Positions 17,602 to 26,925 of a stretch of 64,000 nucleotides of DNA are shown here, in pieces (position 1 is the first letter of the stretch; each line of letters opens with the position of its first letter). Source of the DNA: Reichenbachiella carrageenanivorans (lineage in GTDB: Bacteria; Bacteroidota; Bacteroidia; Cytophagales; Cyclobacteriaceae). Position numbers and translations under genes: made by a program. The notes below the pieces were generated by a model. That model was given only the letters and a program-made list of their open reading frames with translations. It did no database searches and was not told the origin of the DNA. Location of the stretch: contig NZ_CP106735.1 in the NCBI RefSeq assembly GCF_025639805.1, forward strand, positions 2,947,501 to 3,011,500. Direction: 5' to 3'.

Positions 17602-19290
17602 ATGATAAAGCAATACCGTTTTGACGAGTTTGACAAAGCGTCTAAATCCCAATGGACAGACAAACTCAATCAAGATCTTGGTGCTGATTTGGCACGGCGT
17701 ATTTCTAGCTGGACTAGTGAGCGCAATCTAACACTTTCCGCCTATTATGATCAAGAAGATGTAGGGAAGGATATAAACGTCCCAGTAAGGCCTGTTGAGG
17801 GATGGAAATACATTGAGCCATTACATCCAGAACGTACCAATGCACAAGTTTTGGATGCGCTGATGAGCGGGGCAGATGGTTTGATGTTGACGGATAGCCA
17901 TGTGAGACGGCTGAATAAAGTATTGGGCCAAGTAGCCCCTGAATACTGTACGTTAGCACTGAAGGCATCAGGTTTTCCTATTTATCATCAATTTGTGGAG
18001 TGGTGGATAGACCGACATCCCGAAAATGGGCAAGGAGAGGTATTGTTGTTTGGAGACAAGCAAAGAGCGGAGCAGTTCAGTATTATCTCAAAAGCATTTG
18101 ATATAGGACATGCGCTTGGACATCGAACAATTCATATAGATGGTGCTTGGGTACAGACTCAGGGAGGCTCTAGTCATTTGGAACTCGGCTATATACTTTC
18201 GCAAAGTGTATATTATATCAATAGCCTTTTGGATTTGGGTTATGATATTCAGGTTATTGCTCGTGGTATGTTTGTGGCTACTAGCATGGGCTCAAGCTAT
18301 TTTTTAGCATTGACCAAACTCAGAAGTATACGCTTATTGATAAGTCAATTGTTTAAGTTGTACGGCTTGTCAGAGGTATATACGCCTATTCATGCATCTA
18401 CTTCTCTTTTTACAAAGTCGGCCTTGGATTCAAATACTAATTTTCTGAGATGCACATCAGAAGCGATGTCGGCGGTGCTGGGCGGAGCTGATTATATAAG
18501 TATCACTCCCGCACACGAATTGAAATCAGCCGATCGTATTGCAAGAAATATTTCCAATTTGATGAAAGAAGAATCATTGTTGGACAAGGTAACCGACCCG
18601 GCAGCGGGCTCATACTATTTAGATTATTTGACTGATTTGTTGAGCCAGCAAGCTTGGAATACTTTTCAACAAGTGGAAAAACGAGGAGGTTATGAAGTGG
18701 CCACTAAGGAGAAGTACTTTGAAAAAGAAATACAAAAGGATCTGGAATTTCAGCAAAGTAGATTAGCCTCAGGGCGGAGAAAAATGGTAGGAGTAAATGA
18801 TTTTGGCAATCAGAGTGAAAAGGTTTCTTTAGCTACTTTGGACAATGACCGTACGACTATTTCTAAGAATTTTGAAGAAGTGAGAAAGCAGGTCGAAGCC
18901 TCTGTGGAAGGTCAAGGCGAAGCGTATAGGCCGGTAGTCTATCTACTGCCTGTAGGTACCAATGCTAAAATGATCACGGCTAGACACACTTTTGTATCTA
19001 ATTTTTTCAATTGGGCTGGTTTTATAGTAAAACCTTATCAAGATGAGATATCTACTCCAATGATGGGGGTGGTTGCCTGTTGTGGTGCCGACGAAGATTA
19101 TACAAAAGAGCAAATCGATAGCGCATTGAATGGAATAGATACAGCTTGTATCCTTATTGCAGCAGGCAACATCACCGAGGGATCGTCTTCAAAAATATCG
19201 ACTTGGATTCACGCGAAAACCGATCGTTTGGAGGGGGTAATCAATATTTTGAACCAAATGGGTATCACATCAAATAGTTTACAGTCATGA
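17602..19290 (+). CDS. mutA: Methylmalonyl-CoA mutase, small (beta) subunit
   Basis: MutA is the non-catalytic partner of MutB in the heterodimeric B12-dependent mutase that links propionate and succinyl-CoA. The 562-residue sequence shows the mutase TIM-barrel features in weakened form ([29 protein letters not shown]). Its C-terminal region lacks the DxHxxG cobalamin-binding motif, as expected for the small subunit. It starts at 17602, and its last four bases overlap the start of mutB (ATGA at 19287-19290), so the two are translationally coupled. Confidence 0.94.
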   Translation: MIKQYRFDEFDKASKSQWTDKLNQDLGADLARRISSWTSERNLTLSAYYDQEDVGKDINVPVRPVEGWKYIEPLHPERTNAQVLDALMSGADGLMLTDSHVRRLNKVLGQVAPEYCTLALKASGFPIYHQFVEWWIDRHPENGQGEVLLFGDKQRAEQFSIISKAFDIGHALGHRTIHIDGAWVQTQGGSSHLELGYILSQSVYYINSLLDLGYDIQVIARGMFVATSMGSSYFLALTKLRSIRLLISQLFKLYGLSEVYTPIHASTSLFTKSALDSNTNFLRCTSEAMSAVLGGADYISITPAHELKSADRIARNISNLMKEESLLDKVTDPAAGSYYLDYLTDLLSQQAWNTFQQVEKRGGYEVATKEKYFEKEIQKDLEFQQSRLASGRRKMVGVNDFGNQSEKVSLATLDNDRTTISKNFEEVRKQVEASVEGQGEAYRPVVYLLPVGTNAKMITARHTFVSNFFNWAGFIVKPYQDEISTPMMGVVACCGADEDYTKEQIDSALNGIDTACILIAAGNITEGSSSKISTWIHAKTDRLEGVINILNQMGITSNSLQS

Positions 19291-21428
19291 TCAAGCCAGA
19301 TTTTTCAAAAATAGACTTCGATCAATTGGATTGGGGTAAAGCAGGACAGCAAGTATCGCCTGAAAGTTTTATGTCAGGAGAAGGACTTCCCATTCAGTCA
19401 CGATATACTGCCGAAGATATTAAAGGAGCTCAGCACATAGGTTTTAGCGCTGGTTTGCCGCCTTTTTTGCGTGGGCCATATGCTGCTATGTATGCCTCTA
19501 GACCATGGACAATCAGGCAGTATGCAGGTTTTTCTACTGCAGAGGAGTCAAATGCGTTTTATAGGAGAAACTTAGCCTCTGGGCAAAAGGGGCTTTCGAT
19601 TGCTTTTGACTTGGCTACTCACCGTGGCTATGACTCAGATCATGAACGAGTTACTGGGGATGTGGGCAAAGCTGGCGTGGCTGTAGATTCTATTTTGGAC
19701 ATGGAGATTTTGTTTGATCAGATCCCATTGGATCAGATGTCTGTGTCTATGACTATGAATGGTGCAGTGTTGCCCATTATGGCCTTTTATATTGTAGCGG
19801 CTGAAGAGCAAGGTGTTGAGCGTTCACAGCTTAGTGGTACTATTCAAAATGACATTTTAAAGGAGTTTATGGTGCGAAATACTTTTGTATATCCTCCAAA
19901 ACCTTCTATGAGAATTATCTCAGATATATTCAAGTACACTTCTGAGCATATGCCCAAATTCAATTCGATTAGTATTAGCGGTTATCATATGCAAGAGGCT
20001 GGGGCAACGGCTGATTTGGAATTGGCTTTTACGTTGGCTGATGGGTTGGAATATCTCAGGACAGGAGTAAACGCTGGCATAGATGTAGACGTGCTCGCTC
20101 CACGATTATCTTTCTTTTGGGCCATTGGCATGAATCATTTTATGGAAATAGCCAAAATGAGAGCTGCTCGAGTTTTATGGGCCAAAATAGTGAAGACCTT
20201 TAATCCCAAAAACCCAAAATCGATGGCTTTGCGTACGCATAGCCAAACCTCAGGGTGGAGCCTCACAGCTCAAGATCCGTATAACAACGTTGCAAGGACG
20301 TGCATCGAAGCTATGGCCGCAGCGTTTGGTCATACCCAGTCCTTACATACCAATGCATTAGATGAGGCGATTGCGTTGCCTACTGATTTTTCAGCTCGGA
20401 TTGCACGCAATACTCAAATCTACCTGCAAGAAGAAACGGACATTACTAAAGTCGTAGACCCTTGGGCGGGCTCGTATTATGTAGAGTCACTTACTGATCA
20501 ATTGGCTCGTAAGGCATGGGATATCATCAATGAGATAGAAGAAATGGGCGGCATGGCTAAAGCCATAGAAACGGGTATGCCTAAGCTCAAAATAGAAGAG
20601 GCGGCTGCCAGAAAACAAGCCAGAATAGACACAAATAAAGAAGTAATTGTTGGGGTAAATAAATATATTACTAAGGAAGAGACGGATATTGAGTTGCTAG
20701 AAGTGGACAATGATGCCGTGCGTAAGTCACAGATTGAAAGACTTCACAAGTTAAGAGCTAATCGTAATCAAGCCGCTGTAAATCATGCACTTGAGCAACT
20801 TACTCATTGTGCTCGCACGGGGGAAGGCAACTTACTCGACTTATCGGTGAAAGCAGCAAGGGTAAGGGCTTCGTTGGGAGAAATATCTTCGGCAATGGAG
20901 GCTGCTTTCGGCAGGCATGTGCCTAAAACCTCAGCTGTATCTGGTGTATTTGCTAAAGAAGTGAAAGACGACAAAGACATATTAAAAGTAAAAGACCTAG
21001 TGGAGAAGTTTGAATCCTTAGATGGACGAAGACCGCGTATCATAGTCGCTAAAATGGGGCAAGATGGTCACGACCGTGGGGCTAAGGTAATTGCCACTAG
21101 TTTTGCTGATTTAGGCTTTGATGTGGATATTGGTCCATTGTTTCAAACGCCAGAAGAAGTGGCTAAACAAGCTGCTGAAAATGATGTGCACGTGATTGGA
21201 GCGTCAAGTTTGGCAGCTGGTCATAAGACGCTAGTACCTTCTTTGATAGCTGCACTCAAGAAATTGGGTAGGGAAGATATTATGGTAATCGCGGGAGGCG
21301 TAATACCTCCCAAAGATTACCAATTTTTATTTGATGCTGGGGTGTCTGGGGTTTTTGGGCCGGGCACTAAAATAGCCAATGCCGCTACAGACATCTTGCA
21401 AAAGTTGATTGATGACGTACAGCAATAA
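19287..21428 (+). CDS. mutB: Methylmalonyl-CoA mutase, large catalytic (alpha) subunit
   Basis: MutB rearranges (R)-methylmalonyl-CoA to succinyl-CoA using adenosylcobalamin. The 713-residue protein has the substrate barrel ([52 protein letters not shown]). The C-terminal cobalamin domain carries DGHDRG with axial ligand His595, and the later GxSxL and GG motifs appear as GASSLAAGH and IAGGVIPP. All catalytic regions look intact. Its TAA is immediately followed by the TAA of pdhB on the other strand with no base between them. Its chaperone MeaB and the epimerase are encoded elsewhere in this window. Confidence 0.97.
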   Translation: MIKPDFSKIDFDQLDWGKAGQQVSPESFMSGEGLPIQSRYTAEDIKGAQHIGFSAGLPPFLRGPYAAMYASRPWTIRQYAGFSTAEESNAFYRRNLASGQKGLSIAFDLATHRGYDSDHERVTGDVGKAGVAVDSILDMEILFDQIPLDQMSVSMTMNGAVLPIMAFYIVAAEEQGVERSQLSGTIQNDILKEFMVRNTFVYPPKPSMRIISDIFKYTSEHMPKFNSISISGYHMQEAGATADLELAFTLADGLEYLRTGVNAGIDVDVLAPRLSFFWAIGMNHFMEIAKMRAARVLWAKIVKTFNPKNPKSMALRTHSQTSGWSLTAQDPYNNVARTCIEAMAAAFGHTQSLHTNALDEAIALPTDFSARIARNTQIYLQEETDITKVVDPWAGSYYVESLTDQLARKAWDIINEIEEMGGMAKAIETGMPKLKIEEAAARKQARIDTNKEVIVGVNKYITKEETDIELLEVDNDAVRKSQIERLHKLRANRNQAAVNHALEQLTHCARTGEGNLLDLSVKAARVRASLGEISSAMEAAFGRHVPKTSAVSGVFAKEVKDDKDILKVKDLVEKFESLDGRRPRIIVAKMGQDGHDRGAKVIATSFADLGFDVDIGPLFQTPEEVAKQAAENDVHVIGASSLAAGHKTLVPSLIAALKKLGREDIMVIAGGVIPPKDYQFLFDAGVSGVFGPGTKIANAATDILQKLIDDVQQ

Positions 21429-22412
21429 TTATCGCTGTACGTACATGATTTCTTTTACAGCTTTTACCGTTCTTGCTACATTTGGAAGGATCTCTTCGAT
21501 TAACGTAGGGGCGTAAGGTAGCGGCACATCTTTGTTAGTTATTCTGTGAATAGGAGCATCTAAGTAATCAAATGCTTTTCTCTGTACATAGTGACTGATC
21601 TCAGAAGAGATAGAGGCCAATGGCCAAGCTTCTTCTACGATAACCAGTCTGTTAGTTTTCTTTACTGATTCGATGATTGTTTGATAATCAATCGGTCTCA
21701 CGGTTTTCAAATCAATTACTTCTGCATTGATGCCTTCTTTGGCTAATGCATCAGCAGATTCGTTGGCTACTTTCATGAATTTACCGAAAGAAACGATTGT
21801 TACATCACTACCTTGTTTTACTACTTCAGCTACACCGATTGGAGTCAAGTATTCTCCTTCTGGTACAAGTCCCTTGTCTCCATACATCAATTCTGACTCC
21901 ATAAAGATGACAGGATCATTGTCTCTGATCGAAGCTTTCAACAAGCCTTTAGCATCTGCTGGGTTAGAAGGAACGACCACTTTAAGGCCAGGGCAGTTTG
22001 CATACCAATTTTCAAAGTTTTGAGAATGTTGAGAGCTCAACATTCCAGCGTTTCCTGTAGGGCCTCTGAATACGATAGGTACATTGATCTGACCACCTGA
22101 CATCGACATCATCTTAGCTGCACCGTTGATCACCTGATCGATAGCAACTAGAGAGAAGTTGAAAGTCATGAATTCAATGATCGGGCGTAGGCCGTTCATT
22201 GCTGACCCTACACCAATACCAGCAAAACCAAGCTCAGCAATAGGAGTGTCAATTACTCGTTTCGCGCCGAATTCGTCTAACATGCCTTGGCTCACCTTAT
22301 ATGCACCATTATACTCGGCTACTTCTTCTCCCATGAGATATACGGATTCATCTCTTCGCATTTCTTCACTCATGGCCTCCCTTAGGGCTTCTCTGAATTG
22401 TAATTCTTTCAT
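21429..22412 (-). CDS. pdhB: Pyruvate dehydrogenase E1 component, beta subunit
   Basis: With the alpha subunit, E1 decarboxylates pyruvate and loads the acetyl group onto E2 lipoyl domains. The 327-residue sequence has the family hallmarks MGEEVAEYNGAYKVSQGM, RVIDTPIAELGFAGIGVGSAM, GLRPIIEFMTFNF and FRGPTGNAGMLSSQHSQ (thiamine-diphosphate site Glu within the first and second). The usual C-terminal TK-C domain follows. pdhA is not next to it, so the alpha subunit is encoded elsewhere or fused. A branched-chain 2-oxoacid E1 beta is possible, but the sequence fits PDH better. Confidence 0.93.
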   Translation of the reverse strand: MKELQFREALREAMSEEMRRDESVYLMGEEVAEYNGAYKVSQGMLDEFGAKRVIDTPIAELGFAGIGVGSAMNGLRPIIEFMTFNFSLVAIDQVINGAAKMMSMSGGQINVPIVFRGPTGNAGMLSSQHSQNFENWYANCPGLKVVVPSNPADAKGLLKASIRDNDPVIFMESELMYGDKGLVPEGEYLTPIGVAEVVKQGSDVTIVSFGKFMKVANESADALAKEGINAEVIDLKTVRPIDYQTIIESVKKTNRLVIVEEAWPLASISSEISHYVQRKAFDYLDAPIHRITNKDVPLPYAPTLIEEILPNVARTVKAVKEIMYVQR

Positions 22413-22463
22413 CGGAATTTATTTAACGTTTATAGCTTGGGTGCGTCGTTTGGTATTTTTCGC

Positions 22464-22482
22464 AATTCACCCCTAGTGAATT
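22464..22482. promoter_or_regulatory. Palindrome upstream of pdhB, possible operator
   Basis: AATTCAC and GTGAATT form a perfect 7-base inverted repeat with a 5-base centre, ~52 bases before the pdhB start. No T-run follows on either strand, so it is not a terminator. A regulator site is a guess from symmetry and position. Confidence 0.35.
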
Positions 22483-22550
22483 TTAAGATCGCTAAATTAT
22501 GACAATGGGCTCAATATCGCAATCAAACAGAGATAAATAGGCGAGGGGAT

Positions 22551-22592
22551 TAATAAAAAAAAGTCTCACTTCAATTAAGAAGTGAGACTTTT
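22551..22592 (-). terminator. Intrinsic terminator of the OmpA/TPR lipoprotein gene
   Basis: A perfect 13-pair stem (22559-22571 with 22580-22592) has an 8-base loop and continues into a T-run on the minus strand (22558-22553). It lies 20 bases past the stop of the gene. Confidence 0.85.
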
Positions 22593-22612
22593 CATTCAAA
22601 TGATTTGAAATC

Positions 22613-24391
22613 TTAGTTCAATGCTTCAGCAACTTGAGTTGCATAGTTAGCAAATTCTAGGTCGTTCAATGCTTTTTCCTTTAATTCAGGATCTATTTCG
22701 ATAGCTGATTTTAAGCTAGCTAGCATGTCAGCATCGTTTCGTAGTCTTGCAGAAGCGATTGCAGAAGCATAGTATGCTTTTGCGAATTCAGCATCTTGCT
22801 CAGTTGCATTACCAAATCCAGTAACAGCATTCTCATAATCTTTGTTGAGCAATAAAGCCAATCCTCTGTTGAAAGCTACGCTTGTAGATTCGTTAGCAGT
22901 TTTCAAAGTTTCGAAAGCCTCATCGTACTCTCCTCTCTTGATTTCCAAAGAACCTTTTACTGCATTCATACCAGCAGCATGATCTGCAGATGGGCTTTTA
23001 GCTAGTCCGGCTACGATAGCATCGTAAGCCTGAGCTTTGTCACCTTGTAGTGTGTAAGCAGTTGCCATGTTGGCTTGTACTTCTGCAGCATCTTTCTTGT
23101 TGGCAGCAATTTCCAACTGAGTGATAGCCATTTCGATTTTAGAAGTTTTTTCATCACCTTCAGCAGCAATAGCCATTTCTAGATATAGTGCGCCTAAGTT
23201 GTTGTGTGCTTGCCAGCTACCGTCTTTTTTAGTTACTGCCAAGAAGATCGCTTCTCTTTCAGTCAAAGAAGGAGTTTGCATAGCTGCAAACATCAACTCT
23301 GGAGTAGATAATGTGTCAGCGCTAGCAGTACCTTCAGCTACTTGCTTTGCCAAGATGGCGATTTCAGCGTTTGACTTTTTCACTTTTACTGTCAAGACTT
23401 CAGTTTTAGCAGCTCTCAAGCCTGGGTAGATGTCTTTGAAGATTGCTTTATAAGAATCTAAGTTTTGCAAAGCTTTTTCTTTGTCGGCAAATACACCTGT
23501 TCCATTTACTACTTTCAAGATTTCTGATTTCTGTGTGTCAGATACGCCTTCGTATGCGCTCAAAGCGTCTTTGAAAGCGGTCCAGTCTTCAACTACAGGC
23601 TTCAAAATGAAGTTGATAGAATCAGCCAAGTCTTTGTAGTCATATCTTCTCATTTGGCTTCTGTAGTACTTTTCGATAGACTTAGCTCTATCTTCAGATA
23701 GATCAGAGTTTACTGTTTCAGTACCTTCAGGAGAGTGAGTACCTGTAATAGTTACTGTTCTAGTCACGTTTTTGTCAGCGATAAATGCTGCAAAGTCTTT
23801 TCCTTTTTGACTTCTAGTCTCAGAGCTTTTCAATAGAGAGCTGCCTTGATCGAAGAAGAAATCAACGTTAGTTGGTTCTAGTTCTTCTTTGTCGTTGTAA
23901 CCGTGAAAAGCATAAGCAGGATATAATTCGTCTTCTACCAAAGTAGAAGTTGTGATGATTCCTTTGGCAACCTCAGCTCTTGGAGCTTCTTTGGTTTTGC
24001 CTTTTTGATCTACAGCTACACCTTGTACTTCCAACACACCTTGACTAGTTGCTGGATCGTATAGAAAGCTGTAAGAATCGCTTTTTCTTGAAGTGGTGGT
24101 TTTGCTGTCTGGAAAATCAGCAGCATCAAAAGTCATTTTACCTACTTCAACGTCGCTTTCGCCAGACTTGTAGTAAGTGGTTAGATTATATACGTATTTC
24201 TGTGGGAGCATTTTCGCAGGTAGTACTACAGACATGTCAACTTTAACAGAGTCGCCATGCAGTTCAAGTGGATTAGGTACTACGTCGACCTGCTGGGTCT
24301 CAGCAAGCTTTACCATGTTGTTCAGGGAACTACATCCTGATAACATTGTTAAGCCAACACATAAGGCTATTACAATATTCGATTTTCTCAT
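22613..24391 (-). CDS. OmpA-like/TPR outer membrane lipoprotein
   Basis: This 592-residue lipoprotein has the signal MRKSNIVIALCVGLTMLSGC with lipobox LSGC. It continues with a beta-rich N-terminal region and a central OmpA-like segment (VDFFFDQGSSLLKSSETRSQKGKDF, TVTITGTHSPEGTE, LSEDRAKSIEKYY; ~190-275). The C-terminal half consists of TPR-like helices (EAIFLAVTKKDGSWQAHNNLGALYLEMA and following). The OmpA part should grip peptidoglycan and the TPRs should bind a protein partner. I used the ATG at 24391, since the longer frame from 24496 puts 35 residues before an obvious signal peptide. It is monocistronic with a strong terminator, and divergent from the PspC gene. Function unknown; a role in an envelope complex is inference. 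Confidence 0.85.
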   Translation of the reverse strand: MRKSNIVIALCVGLTMLSGCSSLNNMVKLAETQQVDVVPNPLELHGDSVKVDMSVVLPAKMLPQKYVYNLTTYYKSGESDVEVGKMTFDAADFPDSKTTTSRKSDSYSFLYDPATSQGVLEVQGVAVDQKGKTKEAPRAEVAKGIITTSTLVEDELYPAYAFHGYNDKEELEPTNVDFFFDQGSSLLKSSETRSQKGKDFAAFIADKNVTRTVTITGTHSPEGTETVNSDLSEDRAKSIEKYYRSQMRRYDYKDLADSINFILKPVVEDWTAFKDALSAYEGVSDTQKSEILKVVNGTGVFADKEKALQNLDSYKAIFKDIYPGLRAAKTEVLTVKVKKSNAEIAILAKQVAEGTASADTLSTPELMFAAMQTPSLTEREAIFLAVTKKDGSWQAHNNLGALYLEMAIAAEGDEKTSKIEMAITQLEIAANKKDAAEVQANMATAYTLQGDKAQAYDAIVAGLAKSPSADHAAGMNAVKGSLEIKRGEYDEAFETLKTANESTSVAFNRGLALLLNKDYENAVTGFGNATEQDAEFAKAYYASAIASARLRNDADMLASLKSAIEIDPELKEKALNDLEFANYATQVAEALN

Positions 24392-24516
24392 TTGAATAAT
24401 TGGTTTATTAAAATTGATATAACTTTTTGTACTTATTTTCGGAATAATTGCAATAATAGGGAAAAAATAAATATATCCTAAACTTATAGAAGACAAATAA
24501 ATTGAGCGTTTTACCT

Positions 24517-24524
24517 TAATTTTG
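24517..24524 (+). promoter_or_regulatory. -7 promoter element immediately before the PspC gene
   Basis: TAATTTTG fits TAnnTTTG and ends 7 bases before the ATG at 24532, predicting a nearly leaderless mRNA. No clear -33 element is visible at the usual distance. Confidence 0.4.
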
Positions 24525-24531
24525 CAGCATT

Positions 24532-24747
24532 ATGAAAGGAATACAGGATTTTTTTGAGAAATATGCTTTCGGGGTTTGTGCCAAGCTGGGGGAGAAGTTA
24601 AGGATTCCTACATCTAGCATTCGGCTATTCTTTATTTATGCGTCATTTTTGACTTTTGGATCCCCTTTGATTGTTTATTTGATGTTGGCTTTTGTGATGA
24701 ATTTCAGAAAGCATTTGAGACGTAGACATTCACTTTGGTACTATTAA
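24532..24747 (+). CDS. PspC-domain small membrane protein
   Basis: This 71-residue protein is a single PspC domain: an N-terminal amphipathic part (FGVCAKLGEKLRIPTSSIRLFFIY) leads into one membrane helix (FGSPLIVYLMLAFVMNF) and a basic tail (RKHLRRRH). PspC proteins take part in phage-shock-type envelope stress responses or in membrane-bound regulator complexes. In Bacteroidota, such stand-alone copies are common and unassigned. It lies upstream of accA, which has its own promoter element. Confidence 0.85.
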   Translation: MKGIQDFFEKYAFGVCAKLGEKLRIPTSSIRLFFIYASFLTFGSPLIVYLMLAFVMNFRKHLRRRHSLWYY

Positions 24748-24826
24748 TCGTAGACATTACTCTATGCCTTTGTATTTCTGTTGAGATAAACTGATTCTGG
24801 CAGACCTTCAATTAGGAATTTATTTT

Positions 24827-24834
24827 TAGGTTTG
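24827..24834 (+). promoter_or_regulatory. -7 promoter element for accA
   Basis: TAGGTTTG fits TAnnTTTG. It lies 24 bases before the accA ATG (24859) and overlaps a spurious in-frame TTG start at 24832. The -33 region (TTC about 19 bases upstream) is weak. Confidence 0.45.
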
Positions 24835-24858
24835 CACCTCAAATTTCACCATTACTCT

Positions 24859-25803
24859 ATGCTATTAGAATTTGAAAAGCCTATCGCAGAGCTTGAAGAA
24901 AAATTGGCTGATATGAAAATGCTTGCTTCCAACACAGATGTGGATGTAGCAGAAGCCGTCAAGTCATTGGAAAATAAAATAAAAAAACTAAAAAAGGAAA
25001 CGTTCGAGAACCTCACCCGCTGGCAGCGCGTGCAGTTGTCTCGTCACCCTGATAGACCATATACACTTGATTACATTTATGAAATCACAGATGAGTTTAT
25101 TGAAATCCATGGTGATCGTACTGTAAAAGATGACAAGGCCATGGTTGGTGGGTTTGCCTCTATGGATGGTCAAACAGTGATGATCATTGGACAACAAAAG
25201 GGTAGAAATACGAAACAACGCCAGATGCGTAATTTTGGTATGGCAAACCCAGAGGGCTACAGAAAAGCCCTTCGACTGATGAAAATGGCTGAGAAATTTA
25301 ATAAGCCTATCGTGTGTTTGATTGACACTCCAGGTGCTTTTCCAGGGTTAGAAGCTGAAGAAAGAGGGCAGGGAGAAGCGATCGCTCGTAATCTCAAAGA
25401 AATGTTTATGCTGAAAGTGCCTGTGATCTGTGTGATTATAGGTGAAGGTGCTTCTGGTGGTGCATTGGGTATCGGTATTGGAGATCGCGTGTTGATGATG
25501 GAAAATTCTTGGTATTCTGTGATTTCTCCTGAAAATTGCTCTACCATTCTATGGAGAAGCTGGGACTATAAAGAGCAAGCTGCGGAAGCTTTGAAGCCTA
25601 CTGCCAAAGATATGATGGCTAATGGTATGGTGGATGGCGTGATTAAAGAACCTATAGGTGGTGCGCATGTGGATACTACAGCAGCAGCTAAAGAACTCAA
25701 GAAGGAGCTGCTATCAAGCCTGAAAGTGCTTGACAAACTGTCGCCAGAAGAACGCATCAGTCAACGTATTGATAAATTCAGTAAAATGGGTGTAGTAGCC
25801 TAA
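24859..25803 (+). CDS. accA: Acetyl-CoA carboxylase carboxyltransferase, alpha subunit
   Basis: AccA, with AccD, transfers CO2 from biotin to acetyl-CoA to make malonyl-CoA for fatty acid synthesis. The 314-residue protein shows the family start ([16 protein letters not shown]), [20 protein letters not shown], the CoA/carboxybiotin pocket [11 protein letters not shown] and [17 protein letters not shown], and the oxyanion glycines in [15 protein letters not shown]. The ATG at 24859 is preferred to the upstream TTG because the nine extra residues are not in the family and overlap the promoter. accD is not adjacent. An acyltransferase gene follows at 12 bases. Confidence 0.96.
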   Translation: MLLEFEKPIAELEEKLADMKMLASNTDVDVAEAVKSLENKIKKLKKETFENLTRWQRVQLSRHPDRPYTLDYIYEITDEFIEIHGDRTVKDDKAMVGGFASMDGQTVMIIGQQKGRNTKQRQMRNFGMANPEGYRKALRLMKMAEKFNKPIVCLIDTPGAFPGLEAEERGQGEAIARNLKEMFMLKVPVICVIIGEGASGGALGIGIGDRVLMMENSWYSVISPENCSTILWRSWDYKEQAAEALKPTAKDMMANGMVDGVIKEPIGGAHVDTTAAAKELKKELLSSLKVLDKLSPEERISQRIDKFSKMGVVA

Positions 25804-25815
25804 TCCACTGAAACG

Positions 25816-26364
25816 ATGATCAGATTTCTCGCTAAATTTATTTTCATTACTCTTCTAGGATGGAAGATCAAAGGGAGCATCTCTGATAAAACCAAAAAAT
25901 GTGTAATCGCAATAGCTCCTCATACGAGCTATTGGGATTTTTTTATTGGTATAGTCGTTCGGCCAATCAATAACCTCCGTTCTTCTTTTTTGGTGAAAAA
26001 AGAAGTTTTCAAATTTGCCCCTATGGGCTGGGTAGTGAAACGCATGGGAGGTATTGCTGTTGATAGGGGTAAAAACAACAGTAGTTTGATTGATCAAGTT
26101 ATTAGAATATTCAAAGAAAGAGAGGTGATGCGTTTGGCGATCACGCCTGAAGGTACTCGGTCTAAGGTAACGGAATGGAAAACGGGTTTTTACCGCATTG
26201 CAGTAGCCGCTAATGTGCCTATTATCTTGGTTAGTTTCGATTTCGCTAAGAAAGAAGTTGAATTCAAGGAAGAATTCCATCCGACAGGCGATATGACTGC
26301 CGATATTGATTATATCAAAAGCCAGTTTGTGGGGGTACAAGGCAAACATCCCGAACTCGGATAG
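25816..26364 (+). CDS. PlsC-like 1-acyl-glycerol-3-phosphate acyltransferase family protein
   Basis: This 182-residue membrane-associated acyltransferase has the H(x4)D motif in APHTSYWDF and the second motif TPEGTRSK, which binds the phosphate of the acceptor. Such enzymes acylate lysophosphatidic acid or related lipids, such as ornithine or glycine lipids in Bacteroidota. At 182 residues it belongs to the short class of PlsC-like proteins, so the acceptor is uncertain. It lies 12 bases downstream of accA and probably forms a lipid-synthesis operon with it. The next gene starts 35 bases later. Confidence 0.88.
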   Translation: MIRFLAKFIFITLLGWKIKGSISDKTKKCVIAIAPHTSYWDFFIGIVVRPINNLRSSFLVKKEVFKFAPMGWVVKRMGGIAVDRGKNNSSLIDQVIRIFKEREVMRLAITPEGTRSKVTEWKTGFYRIAVAANVPIILVSFDFAKKEVEFKEEFHPTGDMTADIDYIKSQFVGVQGKHPELG

Positions 26365-26399
26365 ACAGACTTCGATAACAGTACCAAACCCCAAATGGT

Positions 26400-26636
26400 A
26401 TGACATTAATTATTTTTTTCCTTGCTGGTGCAGTATTACTACAAATAGGCATTCTGGTTTATTCGAGAAAGCTAAAAAAGAGTTGGAATAAAGAGGATGT
26501 ACTCCATAAATATAATATCAAATCCAGAAGCGAACTTTTTGCTGCGTTAAATCGTCAGGACATATCAAAAGAAGATTTAATTAAGCTCAACGATATTTAC
26601 ATCAGGCAGAGCCACCAGCATGAAAGATTTTATTAA
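26400..26636 (+). CDS. Small membrane-anchored protein of unknown function
   Basis: This 78-residue protein has one N-terminal membrane helix ([19 protein letters not shown]) and a basic, helical cytoplasmic tail ([38 protein letters not shown]). I do not recognise the family. The frame is probably real: it starts with ATG, fits tightly between the acyltransferase and yidD, and overlaps the yidD start by 17 bases, which suggests translational coupling. A helper role in membrane biogenesis would be a guess from position. Confidence 0.6.
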   Translation: MTLIIFFLAGAVLLQIGILVYSRKLKKSWNKEDVLHKYNIKSRSELFAALNRQDISKEDLIKLNDIYIRQSHQHERFY

Positions 26637-26841
26637 AAAAATTTTCTTGATCCCGATATGGATATATCAGTATAGTATATCTCCATTGTTACCATCAGCG
26701 TGTCGATTTTCTCCCACGTGCTCACAGTACACTAAGGAAGCTATCGAAAAACATGGGGTTTGGAAAGGCTTTAAACTAGGAGTAGCAAGAATAGCTAAAT
26801 GCCATCCATGGGGCGGAAGTGGCTATGACCCTGTACCCTGA
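26620..26841 (+). CDS. yidD: Membrane protein insertion efficiency factor YidD
   Basis: YidD assists YidC/Sec in inserting inner membrane proteins. The 73-residue protein shows the highly conserved family core: an amphipathic start, [22 protein letters not shown], and the C-terminal [13 protein letters not shown]. The three invariant cysteines are present. It is usually found with rpmH, rnpA and yidC, but here it sits in a lipid-related group of genes without them. It overlaps the small membrane protein upstream by 17 bases. Confidence 0.95.
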   Translation: MKDFIKKIFLIPIWIYQYSISPLLPSACRFSPTCSQYTKEAIEKHGVWKGFKLGVARIAKCHPWGGSGYDPVP

Positions 26842-26893
26842 TTTTTATCATGGAATATAATTAGCCAATACTTTTCAAAAGTAAAAACAACCT

Positions 26894-26901
26894 TATCTTT
26901 G
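26894..26901 (+). promoter_or_regulatory. -7 promoter element for the desaturase gene
   Basis: TATCTTTG matches TAnnTTTG exactly, with TTTT about 18 bases upstream (26872-26875) as a weak -33 element. It lies 24 bases before the TTG start of the desaturase gene. Confidence 0.5.
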
Positions 26902-26925
26902 TGATTCAAAAAATACCAAAGCACA

